64,000 bases of DNA, from contig NZ_JABVXF010000016.1 of the NCBI RefSeq assembly GCF_013349995.1, positions 35,735 through 99,734 on the forward strand. Reading direction: 5' to 3'. The notes beneath the pieces are model-generated. The model was not told the DNA's origin and did no database searches. It saw only the letters and a program-made list of their open reading frames with translations. Shown in pieces: positions 25,975 through 35,197 of this stretch (position 1 is the first letter of the stretch; each line of letters opens with the position of its first letter). Source of the DNA: Pseudoalteromonas sp. 0303. Its GTDB lineage: Bacteria; Pseudomonadota; Gammaproteobacteria; Enterobacterales; Alteromonadaceae. Both the position numbers and the translations under genes were made by a program.

Positions 25975-28900
25975 ATGAAGTGTTTTAAGAAAAAATTAAC
26001 CGGATATACAATCATTGCAAGCATGGTTGGTCAAACCATTACTGTATCAGCAATTGGGGTATGGGCAGGGTTACTCGCGATTGCCACTCCATTTGAAAAG
26101 GCTATTGCTGCACAGGAACGGTTTGACCAAATTCAACAAAAATACAAAACAGATGATCCAACAAATAACCGCTCCGATGATGAGCGTTTAAATCAAACGT
26201 TATTAAAATACCCAAATCAAACAGTCATAAATCAAAATCGAGAAAATGAAATAATTCAAAAATACTACCTAACCCCACAGACATCTAGAACAGTTGATTT
26301 GTCTGCTTATGGTAATTTTGGTGACAATGCACAGCAGCGGATTGAAGATAGCGTAAATGTTGCGAGAGACATGTCAAAGTCAGCTGTTGTTCCATCGACT
26401 AATGCTAGTGGAGGTTTAATTACAAATTATAGTAATGGAGGAGTTTCGCTTACAAAAGATGATAGTGGTAATTATGTTGGCACTATTGATGAATCAAAAG
26501 TTGCTGAGCATGTTTCAAATCAAAACGAGTACACTAGCTCAGAGCTAAATCACTCTCAAACAACATTTGATGCAGACAGTCACTATGGTAATGAGACAGA
26601 GTTTTATTCTTCAGGAACAACTAAAATAAACAGTTTGAAAACAGGTACTGCCAGTGATGCAACTGTATACCAAACAATTCAATCAATTCAGAATGACAAT
26701 AAACCTCCAGAAATAAACCCAAGAAGCAGTATTTTCAATTACGGATTTAATGAAGTGAATGATGCCCTTGACGGTACCGGATCATGGTTATCGTCATGCA
26801 CTGATGAGTCAGTTGACATTACACGTGAATTTACATCAACACAATCAACAAATCATTTATGTATGCAACCACTTGCAAGCAATAGCTTATATTGCGAAGT
26901 TGAAAGAGCTACACCAGTTGCATATGACGTAATTGTGCAAATGGCAGGTAAGGGCAAGCAATTTTTAACAGTAGAATTTGATCTAAAGCAGCAAACTGCT
27001 AAGACAATAGCCCCAACTGATTCAATTGCAACAGAGCTGAAATTTGAAGGTCCAAGTTTTGAAGACTTCTGCACAGTTAATAATACTAATATTAATAGGG
27101 TAAGCCTTGGTGTTTGGTCTAACACCACTATAGATGGAAGTATTGATGAAAGTACCTGGATTCGAGAGTTGCAAGCGCCAACATGTGCAAATGGTTTAAA
27201 AGGTATTGTCCAAGTTGAAGATAAAACTGATGATGGTGGTGACACAAAATGGATTTTGAACGCTCAAGCAAGATACAGGTTTACTGGTGAAGTAGGGGAA
27301 AACAAACAGTATCCAGCCGGTTGCTATGATGCGATTGAAAGTGAGCTAAAGGAAAGCAATGGCTTAGCAGGGTTTAGTGACACCACCAGTGGTGATACTG
27401 AAAGCCGGTTCGAAGGTTTTTGTAAATTTGATAGCTATACAAATATCGAAGTTGGTAGCGTTGGATTACCCCCAGAAATATTAGAAACAGTCCCTCCTTT
27501 TTATAATGGTGATACAGGAAATAAAACTTGGAGAGTTAACCTTGATGGATACAATTGTGATCCTACTAAAGGTGAAGATTACTGTATTGTAACTCGAAGA
27601 GCCACTGAGGAAGAAAAAGCAGCAGGAATAGAGGATGAATTCCAATGTTATTCCTGGGATGAGATAGAATCTCAACCAAACCACTGCGCTACCTACCAAA
27701 CTGATACGCAATGCCAAGAAATTGAAAGAACATGTGCTGAAGGGTGGCTTTGGGAGCGAGATGACGCCGATGATATTTGCTTCGCTTACACTATTGAGTA
27801 CCAATGTGATGAAGAAATTGTTTCGACTGTAACAAGCTCCGTAACACAGAATACCTGTGCGGCTACATTGCCTTGTGTTGGAGGGAATTGTGAAACATCA
27901 AATAGTGAAGTTAATGACCAATTCGCAGATGTTCTTGCTATGGCTACAGTAATACAGCATATGGAAGATGGGATGAACTGTGAAGATCCTACAGACCCAT
28001 CAACGTGCACTATTTTTGAAGGTGAAGGCAAATTTTGTTCTTGGGAGCCAAGTGGTTTAGGTAATGACTGTTGTGAGGCTCCTGATGGTGTTGATATTTA
28101 TGAATATGCACAAGCTGCTTATGGCATGCTTCAAGCTGATGCATTTGTAGCTGGACTAGATGGAACCAGCAATGCTGTAGTAGGCGGCTATCAGAGTCTG
28201 AGAGAACCTATTGCTAATGCAGCTACAACTGCTGGTGAAGCTGTTTCAAGCGCTTGGTCTTCAGTGTCTACAGTATTTACTGATGCGGCAAGTACTGCGG
28301 CAGGTAATGCAGCAGGGGAGGTGGTTGATGCATCTGGGGCCGCAATGGATATTTTCTCTAAACAGGCTATGGAAAAACTACAACAAGCGGTTATGAAATA
28401 TATTTATGACTCGATTCCAGAGGAGTTAGCTCAGGCATTAATGACAGAAACTGTTAAGAATGGGGCATCAACAGTGGTGCTATCAGAAGGGGCAAGTCAA
28501 GCTGTAGCGGTAATTGGTTATGTATATGCTGCATACATGGTGTATCAATATATTAAACTAGCTTTAAATTTGCTCACAGCTTGCCACGAGTATGAAATGG
28601 ATATGGGAGTTAGGCTTGCTACGAAACAATGCATTCCCGTAGGAAAGAAATACTGTGCTGAAGATGCTTTGGGTGTCTGCTATCTACGTCGCCAAGATTA
28701 TTGCTGTTATGACTCCATCCTATCTCGAATAATAATGGAACAAGCATCCCCAATGCTTGGCCATGACCTAGAAGAATATACAACTGAAGAAGTTGATGGC
28801 TCAAAAATAAGGAATTGCCCGGGGTTAACCCCTGAACAATTGTCTAACCTAGACTGGAATAAAATTGATTTAAGCGAATGGATTAACATAATGATCGAGT

Positions 28901-29124
28901 CTGGTATTGCTGATTTCGATCAAGACCTTGATAAGCTGACTGGTTCTGGTCGAATGCTTAATAATGAAGGTCGAGAAAACGCTGTTGATAGAACAACACA
29001 AAGAGCTGTTGACGCTGAACTGGCTGAGAGAGCTATTGAAGCAAGAAGTATCATAAATGCAGATGATATTGATTGTTCATATGTGCCGAGACCATTGGTA
29101 TGCTATTTCCATAATGATGATTAA
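25975..29124 (+). CDS. traN: TraN-like mating-pair stabilisation protein
   Basis: 1,049 residues. N-terminal hydrophobic signal (about 10-37) and a very high cysteine content in the last two-thirds, for example 'CCEAPDGVDIYEYAQAAYG', 'TKQCIPVGKKYCAEDALG' and 'RRQDYCCYDSILSRII'. These are hallmark TraN stretches. TraN is an outer-membrane protein that recognises receptors on the recipient cell and stabilises the mating pair. It is longer than F TraN (602 residues), as in SXT/IncA-C relatives. An Ala/Ser-rich central region (about 740-830) precedes the final cysteine domain. Followed by a lipoprotein gene. Confidence 0.88.
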   Translation: MKCFKKKLTGYTIIASMVGQTITVSAIGVWAGLLAIATPFEKAIAAQERFDQIQQKYKTDDPTNNRSDDERLNQTLLKYPNQTVINQNRENEIIQKYYLTPQTSRTVDLSAYGNFGDNAQQRIEDSVNVARDMSKSAVVPSTNASGGLITNYSNGGVSLTKDDSGNYVGTIDESKVAEHVSNQNEYTSSELNHSQTTFDADSHYGNETEFYSSGTTKINSLKTGTASDATVYQTIQSIQNDNKPPEINPRSSIFNYGFNEVNDALDGTGSWLSSCTDESVDITREFTSTQSTNHLCMQPLASNSLYCEVERATPVAYDVIVQMAGKGKQFLTVEFDLKQQTAKTIAPTDSIATELKFEGPSFEDFCTVNNTNINRVSLGVWSNTTIDGSIDESTWIRELQAPTCANGLKGIVQVEDKTDDGGDTKWILNAQARYRFTGEVGENKQYPAGCYDAIESELKESNGLAGFSDTTSGDTESRFEGFCKFDSYTNIEVGSVGLPPEILETVPPFYNGDTGNKTWRVNLDGYNCDPTKGEDYCIVTRRATEEEKAAGIEDEFQCYSWDEIESQPNHCATYQTDTQCQEIERTCAEGWLWERDDADDICFAYTIEYQCDEEIVSTVTSSVTQNTCAATLPCVGGNCETSNSEVNDQFADVLAMATVIQHMEDGMNCEDPTDPSTCTIFEGEGKFCSWEPSGLGNDCCEAPDGVDIYEYAQAAYGMLQADAFVAGLDGTSNAVVGGYQSLREPIANAATTAGEAVSSAWSSVSTVFTDAASTAAGNAAGEVVDASGAAMDIFSKQAMEKLQQAVMKYIYDSIPEELAQALMTETVKNGASTVVLSEGASQAVAVIGYVYAAYMVYQYIKLALNLLTACHEYEMDMGVRLATKQCIPVGKKYCAEDALGVCYLRRQDYCCYDSILSRIIMEQASPMLGHDLEEYTTEEVDGSKIRNCPGLTPEQLSNLDWNKIDLSEWINIMIESGIADFDQDLDKLTGSGRMLNNEGRENAVDRTTQRAVDAELAERAIEARSIINADDIDCSYVPRPLVCYFHNDD

Positions 29125-29194
29125 TGACTATAAAGTTGCGCGATATAAATAATAAAGTACGATAGAGTTACTTTCGGGACAAACGAGAAAATCT

Positions 29195-30145
29195 ATGAAA
29201 AATATAACTAAAATAGCCTTAGCTTCAGTCATGGCATTAACTTTATCAGCTTGCTCTTCTACTAAAGAGCCCGTCATATATGATAATTTTCAATCTAACG
29301 AGAATGACTCTTTTGCAAAAACAACCATGCGTTTAGCTGGCAGCAATAAGTTTATGGACAGTGCTGACGGTGATGCAGGGACTCGTAAAGTACCAGGTTC
29401 GAGTGCAATGGCTATAGGTCAGTTGTTAATGTTAGATTTTGCTGGAGCAGCCAGTACAGCTATTAATGATAGCATTATTGAAAACGAGCCATTAGCTAAG
29501 AGCGCCCAATTTATTGTTAAAGTTGAAAATGTAGACCAATCAGTACTTGCAAACCCTGAAGGTATTATTGCTAGAGCTTCGAAAAAGCTTGATGAAATTG
29601 CTGCCAAGAAAGGGCTTGAAATAGAGTCAGAAAAGACAACAAATACTCAACGAATTATAACCTATAAAAATAAATATCAATGTGAAAATTTGACTCTTGT
29701 TATAAATCGCTGCGGTCAATACCTTGGACTTGGTAGAGTTTCTTCATATGATCAAGAAAGTAAATCTGCATATGTAATCTTTGAAGCAAATGGAAATTTT
29801 GTTTCATTGTATTTTATGAGCGATTACATGGGGGATGATGTTTACTTGTATCACCCAAGAAAATTAGGGTCAGGTAATTGGGATTATAGCTGGGGCATAT
29901 ATGCAGGTTCTCATTTAGTTATTCACAAAGGTAAAGTACATAAATTTATTACTGGGCAAAATTTTGATGATGGTGTGGATATTAGGGAACTGCGATACGT
30001 ATTTTTTGAGGAATGGGAAAAAGAAAACAAAAGTGAATACAACGAAAAGTATTACAAAAACCCTAAAGACAAAGGTAAATACTTATACGATTACCACTTA
30101 AAAGACATGAGCTTCACTGAATTACCGCTTGATACTAAGTTGTAA
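29195..30145 (+). CDS. Putative outer-membrane lipoprotein
   Basis: 316 residues. The N-terminus has a lipoprotein signal with lipobox 'LSAC' at 17-20. The mature part has no recognised domain; 'ESEKTTNTQRIITYKNKYQCENLTLVINRC' suggests a beta-rich domain with a disulphide. It follows traN by 70 bp and ends just before a terminator, so it may belong to the transfer system (surface exclusion or pilus assembly). A TTGCGCGATAT element lies 49 bp upstream, suggesting its own promoter. Confidence 0.7.
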   Translation: MKNITKIALASVMALTLSACSSTKEPVIYDNFQSNENDSFAKTTMRLAGSNKFMDSADGDAGTRKVPGSSAMAIGQLLMLDFAGAASTAINDSIIENEPLAKSAQFIVKVENVDQSVLANPEGIIARASKKLDEIAAKKGLEIESEKTTNTQRIITYKNKYQCENLTLVINRCGQYLGLGRVSSYDQESKSAYVIFEANGNFVSLYFMSDYMGDDVYLYHPRKLGSGNWDYSWGIYAGSHLVIHKGKVHKFITGQNFDDGVDIRELRYVFFEEWEKENKSEYNEKYYKNPKDKGKYLYDYHLKDMSFTELPLDTKL

Positions 30146-30238
30146 ATTTACTTGCTTTTGAACGTAGTAGGTTTACTATTATATGGCTATCCCATGCTCC
30201 ACGTTTGGCATTACGACCACTGGACTTGGGCGAAATTG

Positions 30239-30262
30239 CCGGCCTTTTTAGGCCGGTTTTTT
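30239..30262 (+). terminator. Rho-independent terminator
   Basis: CCGGCC, a loop of six, GGCCGG, then six T. It follows the lipoprotein gene. The short open frame reading across it (30152-30361) is not coding. Confidence 0.88.
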
Positions 30263-30575
30263 CATTTCCCATCTATAGAAAATTTTAAGTTGATTAAAAA
30301 TTTAGCTTGTGAAACGACTGTAGATGTACCTCTGAAACCTGCATCACTGTCCTGGTATTAATTAAAAAACCACTAGGTGAGATAGGCTTCTAAAAAACTT
30401 TTTTGAATTCCCTATTAAAAAGTGTACCGAAAAATACTCATTCTTTTTAATTCTACATTCAATTTGTAATAGCTTTAGGAATTACATATTCTTTTCACAA
30501 TATATTGTGAATTTATTGCTTGGTCTGGTTTGCTGCTCTATTATTCACAATTATCTGTGAAATATGGAGCAAAAA
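30263..30575. other. Gene-free stretch upstream of the HipB-like gene
   Basis: About 310 bases, AT-rich. The right-hand part contains the two TTCACA/TGTGAA palindromes described separately. The left part shows no coding or structural signal that I can name. Confidence 0.5.
30494..30561 (+). promoter_or_regulatory. Two HipB-type operators
   Basis: TTCACAATATATTGTGAA (30494-30511) is a perfect 18-bp palindrome; TTCACAATTATCTGTGAA (30544-30561) keeps both half-sites. They start exactly 50 bp apart, and the second abuts the start of the HTH gene, so that gene is likely autoregulated. Confidence 0.7.
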
Positions 30576-30857
30576 ATGGAAGTGTCAGTAAGCTCAGCAA
30601 AGCAACTAGGTAAATTAATATCTGCTGTTAGAAAAAGCCAAGGATTAGACCAAAGAACAATTGGAGAATTTTCGGGTAATAGTATCAATACGGTAGGTGA
30701 CTTTGAAAAGGGGAGTGGCTCCTTATCCGTAAACAGATTATTTGGTTTAATGGATTCACTTGGCATTGAAATGAAAATAGACTTCGTACTGCCCCCAATA
30801 GATACTTCAGCCCGAAAGAAACTAATCAAACGCGTAAATGAGATGATTGAAGGTTAA
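30576..30857 (+). CDS. hipB: HipB-like helix-turn-helix protein, orphan
   Basis: 93 residues from the ATG at 30576; the ATG at 30564 has no ribosome site, whereas its own bases ATGGAG serve the second. The XRE-type HTH is 'LGKLISAVRKSQGLDQRTIGEFSGNS' to 'VNRLFGLMDSLGIEMKI', the usual HipB pattern. HipB is the antitoxin and repressor of the HipA kinase. No HipA-like gene follows, so this is either a solitary regulator or what remains of a toxin-antitoxin pair. Two palindromic operators lie upstream. Confidence 0.75.
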   Translation: MEVSVSSAKQLGKLISAVRKSQGLDQRTIGEFSGNSINTVGDFEKGSGSLSVNRLFGLMDSLGIEMKIDFVLPPIDTSARKKLIKRVNEMIEG

Positions 30858-31118
30858 TAAATTGCTAGCTGCATCGATTAAAATTGATTGGAACTATTGT
30901 AAATATAATTTGTAGGCGAGATTTGATTGAGCTGAAGCATGAAAAACCAATGCACTCTAGACCTCAAATTATTTTATAAGTCGGCTATGAGTGAAAAGTT
31001 GACGTTCAGAGAAGCTCGTTTTTGGACAGTTTCGTTTTAGAACTAGTGCTCCATAGTGTATCTGTTAGATTAGGAAAAGTAGGTTGCTCCCTTGGGCGTT
31101 TGTTAAAACTACACTAGG

Positions 31119-32123
31119 TTAGGTGCCTAACATATCCCATTCGTCGCCAAGAACCCAACGTAAGGCTGATAATTTGCCATTTATCATACCCCATTCAAAG
31201 TCTGACCACGGACCGGTGTCCTCATACTTACTTTCGACTTTTTGTGCAGATTTAATTGCACCCTCTAGGATATGTTCATGTATGACAGCACTTCCGTACC
31301 GTTCGGTACCCTCCGGCACAACTTCAATTTCACCATGTTCGATCTGCCACATCCTATTCTGGTGTCTGTTGTACCAAACTTTATCCACCAACTCGTCCAT
31401 TACATCAAGAATTTCTCGTAAGCCACGAGTTTCTTCAGTGTAATCGTACTCAAACTCGATCTCAGCCAACACATCCTCATCAATGATGTTCAAAGCTGAT
31501 GCAAGATTATTGAAATAATGAACATTTTCACGATTAAAAATATCGTCGAAGTCTTCATGTGGTTTTCTATGGTCTTTGGCTGAAAAATCATTGTGATTGT
31601 GAGTGATAAAGAAGCAGCTATCAGTAGCATCAACATCAAGCGAAAACTCATAAAACTGCTCGATAATAACAGCGTCTGCAACCGAGTTTTTACTGATATG
31701 AAATGGGGCTTTTTTATCCAAGCCACGTTGAACCGCTGCAACTTTTGAACGCTCACTAATATTAATTAGCTCCGCAGACTGGATTAGTTTTTCGACTCTG
31801 TTGATTGTGCTGTAATTGGCATCTGTTAATAAAGGCAATCGTGCATTTATGTCATTTAGCACTTCGAGCGTTTGTTCTTGGTTTGCACTAGCGAACTCAC
31901 TTACCACAGCTTTTACTTGTTTAAACTCTTGAGACAATCGTCTTGCAGTCTTGTTTGCAACATCTTCTTTATTTCTCTCGTATTCTTCAGCAACCAAGTC
32001 TATAACAACCAGTTTCACCACATTGGTTTCGACTAGCTCTTCCAAAGCTGAAACCAAAGCAAGATCTTGCTTTTTCGTTGAAATATCAAGAAATACGCAA
32101 GTATCAAGACATATATAATTCAT
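31119..32123 (-). CDS. PIN-domain ribonuclease-like protein in an integron cassette
   Basis: 334 residues, ATG at 32123 with GAGG upstream. The N-terminus 'ICLDTCVFLDI' and later acidic residues ('IDLVAEEYERN', 'SVADAVIIEQFYEF', 'FFITHNHNDF') give the PIN/DUF4935 pattern of four metal-binding acids, so it is probably a metal-dependent RNase. A C-terminal extension of about 120 residues has no known domain. It starts about 30 bp after the attC at 32154-32253, the normal spacing of a cassette gene, and lies directly downstream of the CBASS pair. It might be a third effector or an independent abortive-infection toxin. Confidence 0.72.
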   Translation of the reverse strand: MNYICLDTCVFLDISTKKQDLALVSALEELVETNVVKLVVIDLVAEEYERNKEDVANKTARRLSQEFKQVKAVVSEFASANQEQTLEVLNDINARLPLLTDANYSTINRVEKLIQSAELINISERSKVAAVQRGLDKKAPFHISKNSVADAVIIEQFYEFSLDVDATDSCFFITHNHNDFSAKDHRKPHEDFDDIFNRENVHYFNNLASALNIIDEDVLAEIEFEYDYTEETRGLREILDVMDELVDKVWYNRHQNRMWQIEHGEIEVVPEGTERYGSAVIHEHILEGAIKSAQKVESKYEDTGPWSDFEWGMINGKLSALRWVLGDEWDMLGT

Positions 32124-32153
32124 ATAACCTCAAATGATGAACTTTTTCAGTAG

Positions 32154-32253
32154 AGTTAACGCCTCAATCAGAGGCAATAAAATAGCTGGCTAAAATTAGC
32201 GACGAAGGATCAAAATCCAGCTACTTTTTTGTCCTTTGAATGACTTGTTAGTT
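32154..32253 (-). repeat. Integron attC site (between CBASS and PIN cassettes)
   Basis: On the minus strand it runs from AACTAACAAGTCATTCAA to TTGAGGCGTTAACT. Outer arms and inner AGTAGCTGG/CCAGCTATT arms are imperfect inverted repeats of about 100 bases with the core GTT triplets at each end. The first core overlaps the Cap15 stop codon. Confidence 0.75.
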
Positions 32254-32880
32254 GCCAAATCCTTGCTCAGCCTGATTATAGCTATCATACAATTTTTTAA
32301 CTCTATCAGTGAGTTGCATTCCTCCCTTGGTGGATCTATCAGTCCAATAATACCCTTCAAGCTCATACACGGGTGAGCCATGAATTTCTAGTGCAAACGA
32401 CCCATGGTGAATTTCACTTCGTTTCCCTTGTAACTCTATTTTGGGTTCGTTTCGATAAACTCCAACAAGCTTGAATAAATCGTCATCTTCTTGTTGTTCA
32501 ATACTATGAGCGACTAAAATAGATCGAGACTCTTTAGTCATTAAACGTACGCTTAGAAAAGTCAAAGTTTGTCTAACGACGGCGTAACCGTAAATAGGAG
32601 GAGTTTCCTCTCCTGTTTCGGGGTTTATCCAACTGCTTTTCAATTCTACTTTCCACGTGCCCCTAATATCTGGCCGTTTTACATACCAGCCCTTAAAGAT
32701 TTTCCATGACCACATGTACTTATTAAAAAGGGTAACAAAAATCGCAATTACGCCAACAACCGTGCCGAAAGGTTTTAGAAAGTCAGCATTTAGTACAGGC
32801 ATGCCTTGAAACCAGAGAGCCAATAGCCAGACAATTATGGTGAGACCTACAAATGACGAAATATGAAGTCTAGTTAGCAT
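32248..32880 (-). CDS. cap15: Cap15-like CBASS membrane effector
   Basis: 210 residues. Two N-terminal membrane segments (about 9-27 and 37-56), then a beta-rich domain opening with 'IRGTWKVELKSSW' and continuing with alternating strands ('AVVRQTLTFLSVRLM', 'LFKLVGVYRNEP', 'GSFALEIHG', 'YELEGYYWTD'). Two spans plus a cyclic-nucleotide-sensing beta-barrel are the Cap15 architecture. In known systems the barrel binds the signal and the protein disrupts the inner membrane, killing the infected cell. Its ATG overlaps the stop of the CD-NTase gene (TAATG), so the two are coupled. This is a minimal two-gene type I CBASS. Confidence 0.82.
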   Translation of the reverse strand: MLTRLHISSFVGLTIIVWLLALWFQGMPVLNADFLKPFGTVVGVIAIFVTLFNKYMWSWKIFKGWYVKRPDIRGTWKVELKSSWINPETGEETPPIYGYAVVRQTLTFLSVRLMTKESRSILVAHSIEQQEDDDLFKLVGVYRNEPKIELQGKRSEIHHGSFALEIHGSPVYELEGYYWTDRSTKGGMQLTDRVKKLYDSYNQAEQGFGN

Positions 32881-33779
32881 TATTCATACCCCACATAATC
32901 CCATGCATCACTTATAAACTGATGAGCTCCTTGACGAGTCCAAGGCTGCGAAGAGCGGAATAGATATTTTAGTTCACTAACTTCACCCCACTCACTACAT
33001 TTTTGATCATTCATAGTATTATTGAATAGTTCAGCAAGAACAGCTCTAACCATTGGCTTGAAAGATTGGTAGCCAAAACATTCATTTGATGCGTTAAACA
33101 CCAAACATTCAACTAAAAAACTTGGCGTATCTTCAGCAGATTTTATTTTTTTACTTGCCATTTCATTGCAAAGGGTTTTGAGTATTCTTACGACTCGCTT
33201 GTATCTTCTAGATGTAGCGTCATTCTTTGCCACTCCATTTTGATAATGCTGTTCAGGCCAATTTCTCACTCTAGGAGGAGTGTAATCATCAGGAATCATT
33301 TCAACTCCTGATAAGTAATGAGTTATGGATGTATACCTGCGATGTTCGAAAAATGCAGCTACGTCTGACTCAACTCTATACGTATTCTCTTTGATATCGA
33401 ATGATTTGCTTCCTCTTGATACAGCTTCTCTACCAAACCTAGAAACAAGAGCTTCTTCAAGCTCATTCTTGAATAATGCATAAGTATAAACGCCGTCACT
33501 AAAACTCTTATTTAATTCGGCTTTAACATTATCATCGGGGTATACAGGGAAAAATGTATCAAAACAAACAACACCAATATCAACATCGCTATCTTTTCTA
33601 ACATTGACACGATTTCGATAAGAGCCTTGTGTAAAAACTTTAATATTTCGATTTCTTAACTTTTCACTATCATGAATTGCTTGTCTAATTTGGCGCTCCG
33701 CATTCTCCGCTCGCTCCTGTTCTGTTTTGCTTGGCCCTTGCGACCAAGTTGTAAAAACAGATTCCCAATCCCTGTTCAT
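32880..33779 (-). CDS. CD-NTase (CBASS cyclic oligonucleotide synthase)
   Basis: 299 residues. The nucleotidyltransferase signature is intact: 'GSYRNRVNVRKDSDVDIGV' from residue 52, with Gly-Ser at 52-53, Asp 65 and Asp 67, and a probable third metal-binding Asp at 139 ('YRVESDVAAFF'). The C-terminal helical half ('RRYKRVVRILKTLCNEMA', 'SFLVECLVFNA') fits the OAS-like fold. On phage infection it would make a cyclic di- or trinucleotide that activates the downstream Cap15-like effector. The start ATG has TGGAG upstream, and a 320-bp leader separates it from an attC site. No Cap2/Cap3 or HORMA/TRIP13 genes are present. Confidence 0.88.
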   Translation of the reverse strand: MNRDWESVFTTWSQGPSKTEQERAENAERQIRQAIHDSEKLRNRNIKVFTQGSYRNRVNVRKDSDVDIGVVCFDTFFPVYPDDNVKAELNKSFSDGVYTYALFKNELEEALVSRFGREAVSRGSKSFDIKENTYRVESDVAAFFEHRRYTSITHYLSGVEMIPDDYTPPRVRNWPEQHYQNGVAKNDATSRRYKRVVRILKTLCNEMASKKIKSAEDTPSFLVECLVFNASNECFGYQSFKPMVRAVLAELFNNTMNDQKCSEWGEVSELKYLFRSSQPWTRQGAHQFISDAWDYVGYE

Positions 33780-33961
33780 AAATACTCCATACTACGATGA
33801 TTTGGCAACTAACAGTGCCTTTTCTGCAGGCGATGTATTTATAATATTTTCATAAAATACAGACGCCATAGAAGTAACATATTGTTCTATATGTGTATTA
33901 CATCCTTCCACTCACAAATTGCAGAAAATGCCTGTATAATCACAATTGCTCAACTAGCCTC

Positions 33962-33990
33962 ATAATCTGTTATTAGTATATGTAGGTCAA
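33962..33990 (-). promoter_or_regulatory. Candidate CBASS promoter
   Basis: On the minus strand TTGACC, a 17-bp spacer and GATTAT lie about 180 bp upstream of the CD-NTase start, inside the cassette leader. A cassette with its own promoter would not depend on an integron Pc. Confidence 0.35.
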
Positions 33991-34098
33991 GAGTTGACAT
34001 GAGAAAGTGGTCAGGAATCCTGAGCTAAACAATTTTGGGGCAAAGGTGAGTTATATTGATAAATCGTCGATGGACAAAAACACGTTAGAGTATTTAAT

Positions 34099-34154
34099 CA
34101 GTAACGCCTAAATCAAGTGCGCAGTAGGCGTAACTTGGATTTTCTTGTTAACCG
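34099..34154 (-). repeat. Integron attC site (between DUF2971 and CBASS cassettes)
   Basis: On the minus strand: GGTTAACAAGAAAATCCAAG ... GCACTTGATTTAGGCGTTACTG, 56 bp, close to the classical 59-base element. AATCCAAGT pairs with ACTTGATT leaving one unpaired C, the extrahelical base typical of attC. Ends carry the AAC and GTT core triplets. Confidence 0.75.
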
Positions 34155-34229
34155 CATTTTCGATATTACTATGAATAAATGTTACCAGTCAGAGATTTGA
34201 ATGATAACTTATACTGATCTTTATCAATC

Positions 34230-35153
34230 TCACCAATTAATACATTTCTTAGCTCTCCAGTTAGAAGGCTTGAATAATTTTCCATAATGGATAATGGATA
34301 ATGGTTCATGACTGTCATTTTTTAACTGTGAAATGAAATCAATACAATTTGCTTGGCACCCTAGAAATATTCGGCCAATTTGATTGCCTCCGCCCCCTGT
34401 GATACCACTATTTAAACGGATGAAAAACATAGTTTCATTGCTATTAGATTGCAGCCATAACTGAGCAAGTAATTCGAACTTCTTTATAGAAATAATAGTG
34501 ATTGATGCTGATTCTAATTCATAGAATTTACAATTTGAACTATTTGGGTTGATGCAAGTAATCGATGACGAGAAATTACCAAGGATTTTCTTGGCTTTAT
34601 TGTACCCCGCCTCATTAAATAAGATCCTGTTGATCCAGCTCATAGGTGTAATGAACCTATACTCCTTTTCAAGCTGCCACTCTTTTGCTTTTGTGAAATA
34701 ATAATGATGTTTTATCTTCTCTAAATTTTCTTCTGAGTCTATTTGGTGAAACCTTCGATTTTTACCATAAATAACTTTGTCAAATATGAAATCTTGATAT
34801 CTAAAGGGAGGTGTATCTGGACCAGTACTATTTACGAAAATCGACTGAGGCTTGTCGTCATCTATATAAACTTCTACCACAGCACCTTTATGGCTATCTG
34901 CATAATGTGACCACATCAAGATATTATCTTTGGATGTAGTAAGTGAAATTATGCCATGAAGTTTTGAAAATTCTTTTAGCTTATCCCCTAGGTCTTTAGA
35001 GTGACTTTTACGGTTCAGTACTTCAATATCGCTCGAACTATACCCGAATTCAAAAGGGTCATTCTGGCAATTACTCAGTGTTACCCTTAAACAAGGATCA
35101 TTTAGAAACTTTATAAGTGTTGAATACGGCATGTACTTGTAAAAAGTTCTCAT
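34230..35153 (-). CDS. DUF2971 family protein in an integron cassette
   Basis: 307 residues, ATG at 35153 with AAGGA upstream, 45 bp after an attC. DUF2971 features: 'FYKYMPYSTLIKFLNDPCLRVTLSNCQNDPFEFG' at the N-terminus, 'ISLTTSKDNILMWSHYADSHKGAVVEV' and 'KEWQLEKEYRFITPMSW'. The last 80 residues, including 'NSGITGGGGNQIGRIFLGCQ', are typical of longer members. Function unknown. It sits between two attC sites and is therefore a single-gene cassette; its distant relative at 5253-6008 is not in a cassette. Confidence 0.75.
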   Translation of the reverse strand: MRTFYKYMPYSTLIKFLNDPCLRVTLSNCQNDPFEFGYSSSDIEVLNRKSHSKDLGDKLKEFSKLHGIISLTTSKDNILMWSHYADSHKGAVVEVYIDDDKPQSIFVNSTGPDTPPFRYQDFIFDKVIYGKNRRFHQIDSEENLEKIKHHYYFTKAKEWQLEKEYRFITPMSWINRILFNEAGYNKAKKILGNFSSSITCINPNSSNCKFYELESASITIISIKKFELLAQLWLQSNSNETMFFIRLNSGITGGGGNQIGRIFLGCQANCIDFISQLKNDSHEPLSIIHYGKLFKPSNWRAKKCINW

Positions 35154-35197
35154 TAATCCTTGTTTCCTTTGGAAATATGTTGAGGCTTACACTGAGC

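Noticed and set aside
30152..30361. Open frame of 69 codons after the lipoprotein gene
   Set aside because: It reads through a clear rho-independent terminator and has no ribosome site.
31085..31108. Half attC (TTTTAACAAACGCCCAAGGG on the minus strand) after the PIN gene
   Set aside because: The left half fits a Vibrio-type attC, but no matching right half was found within about 120 bp, so it is at most a truncated site.
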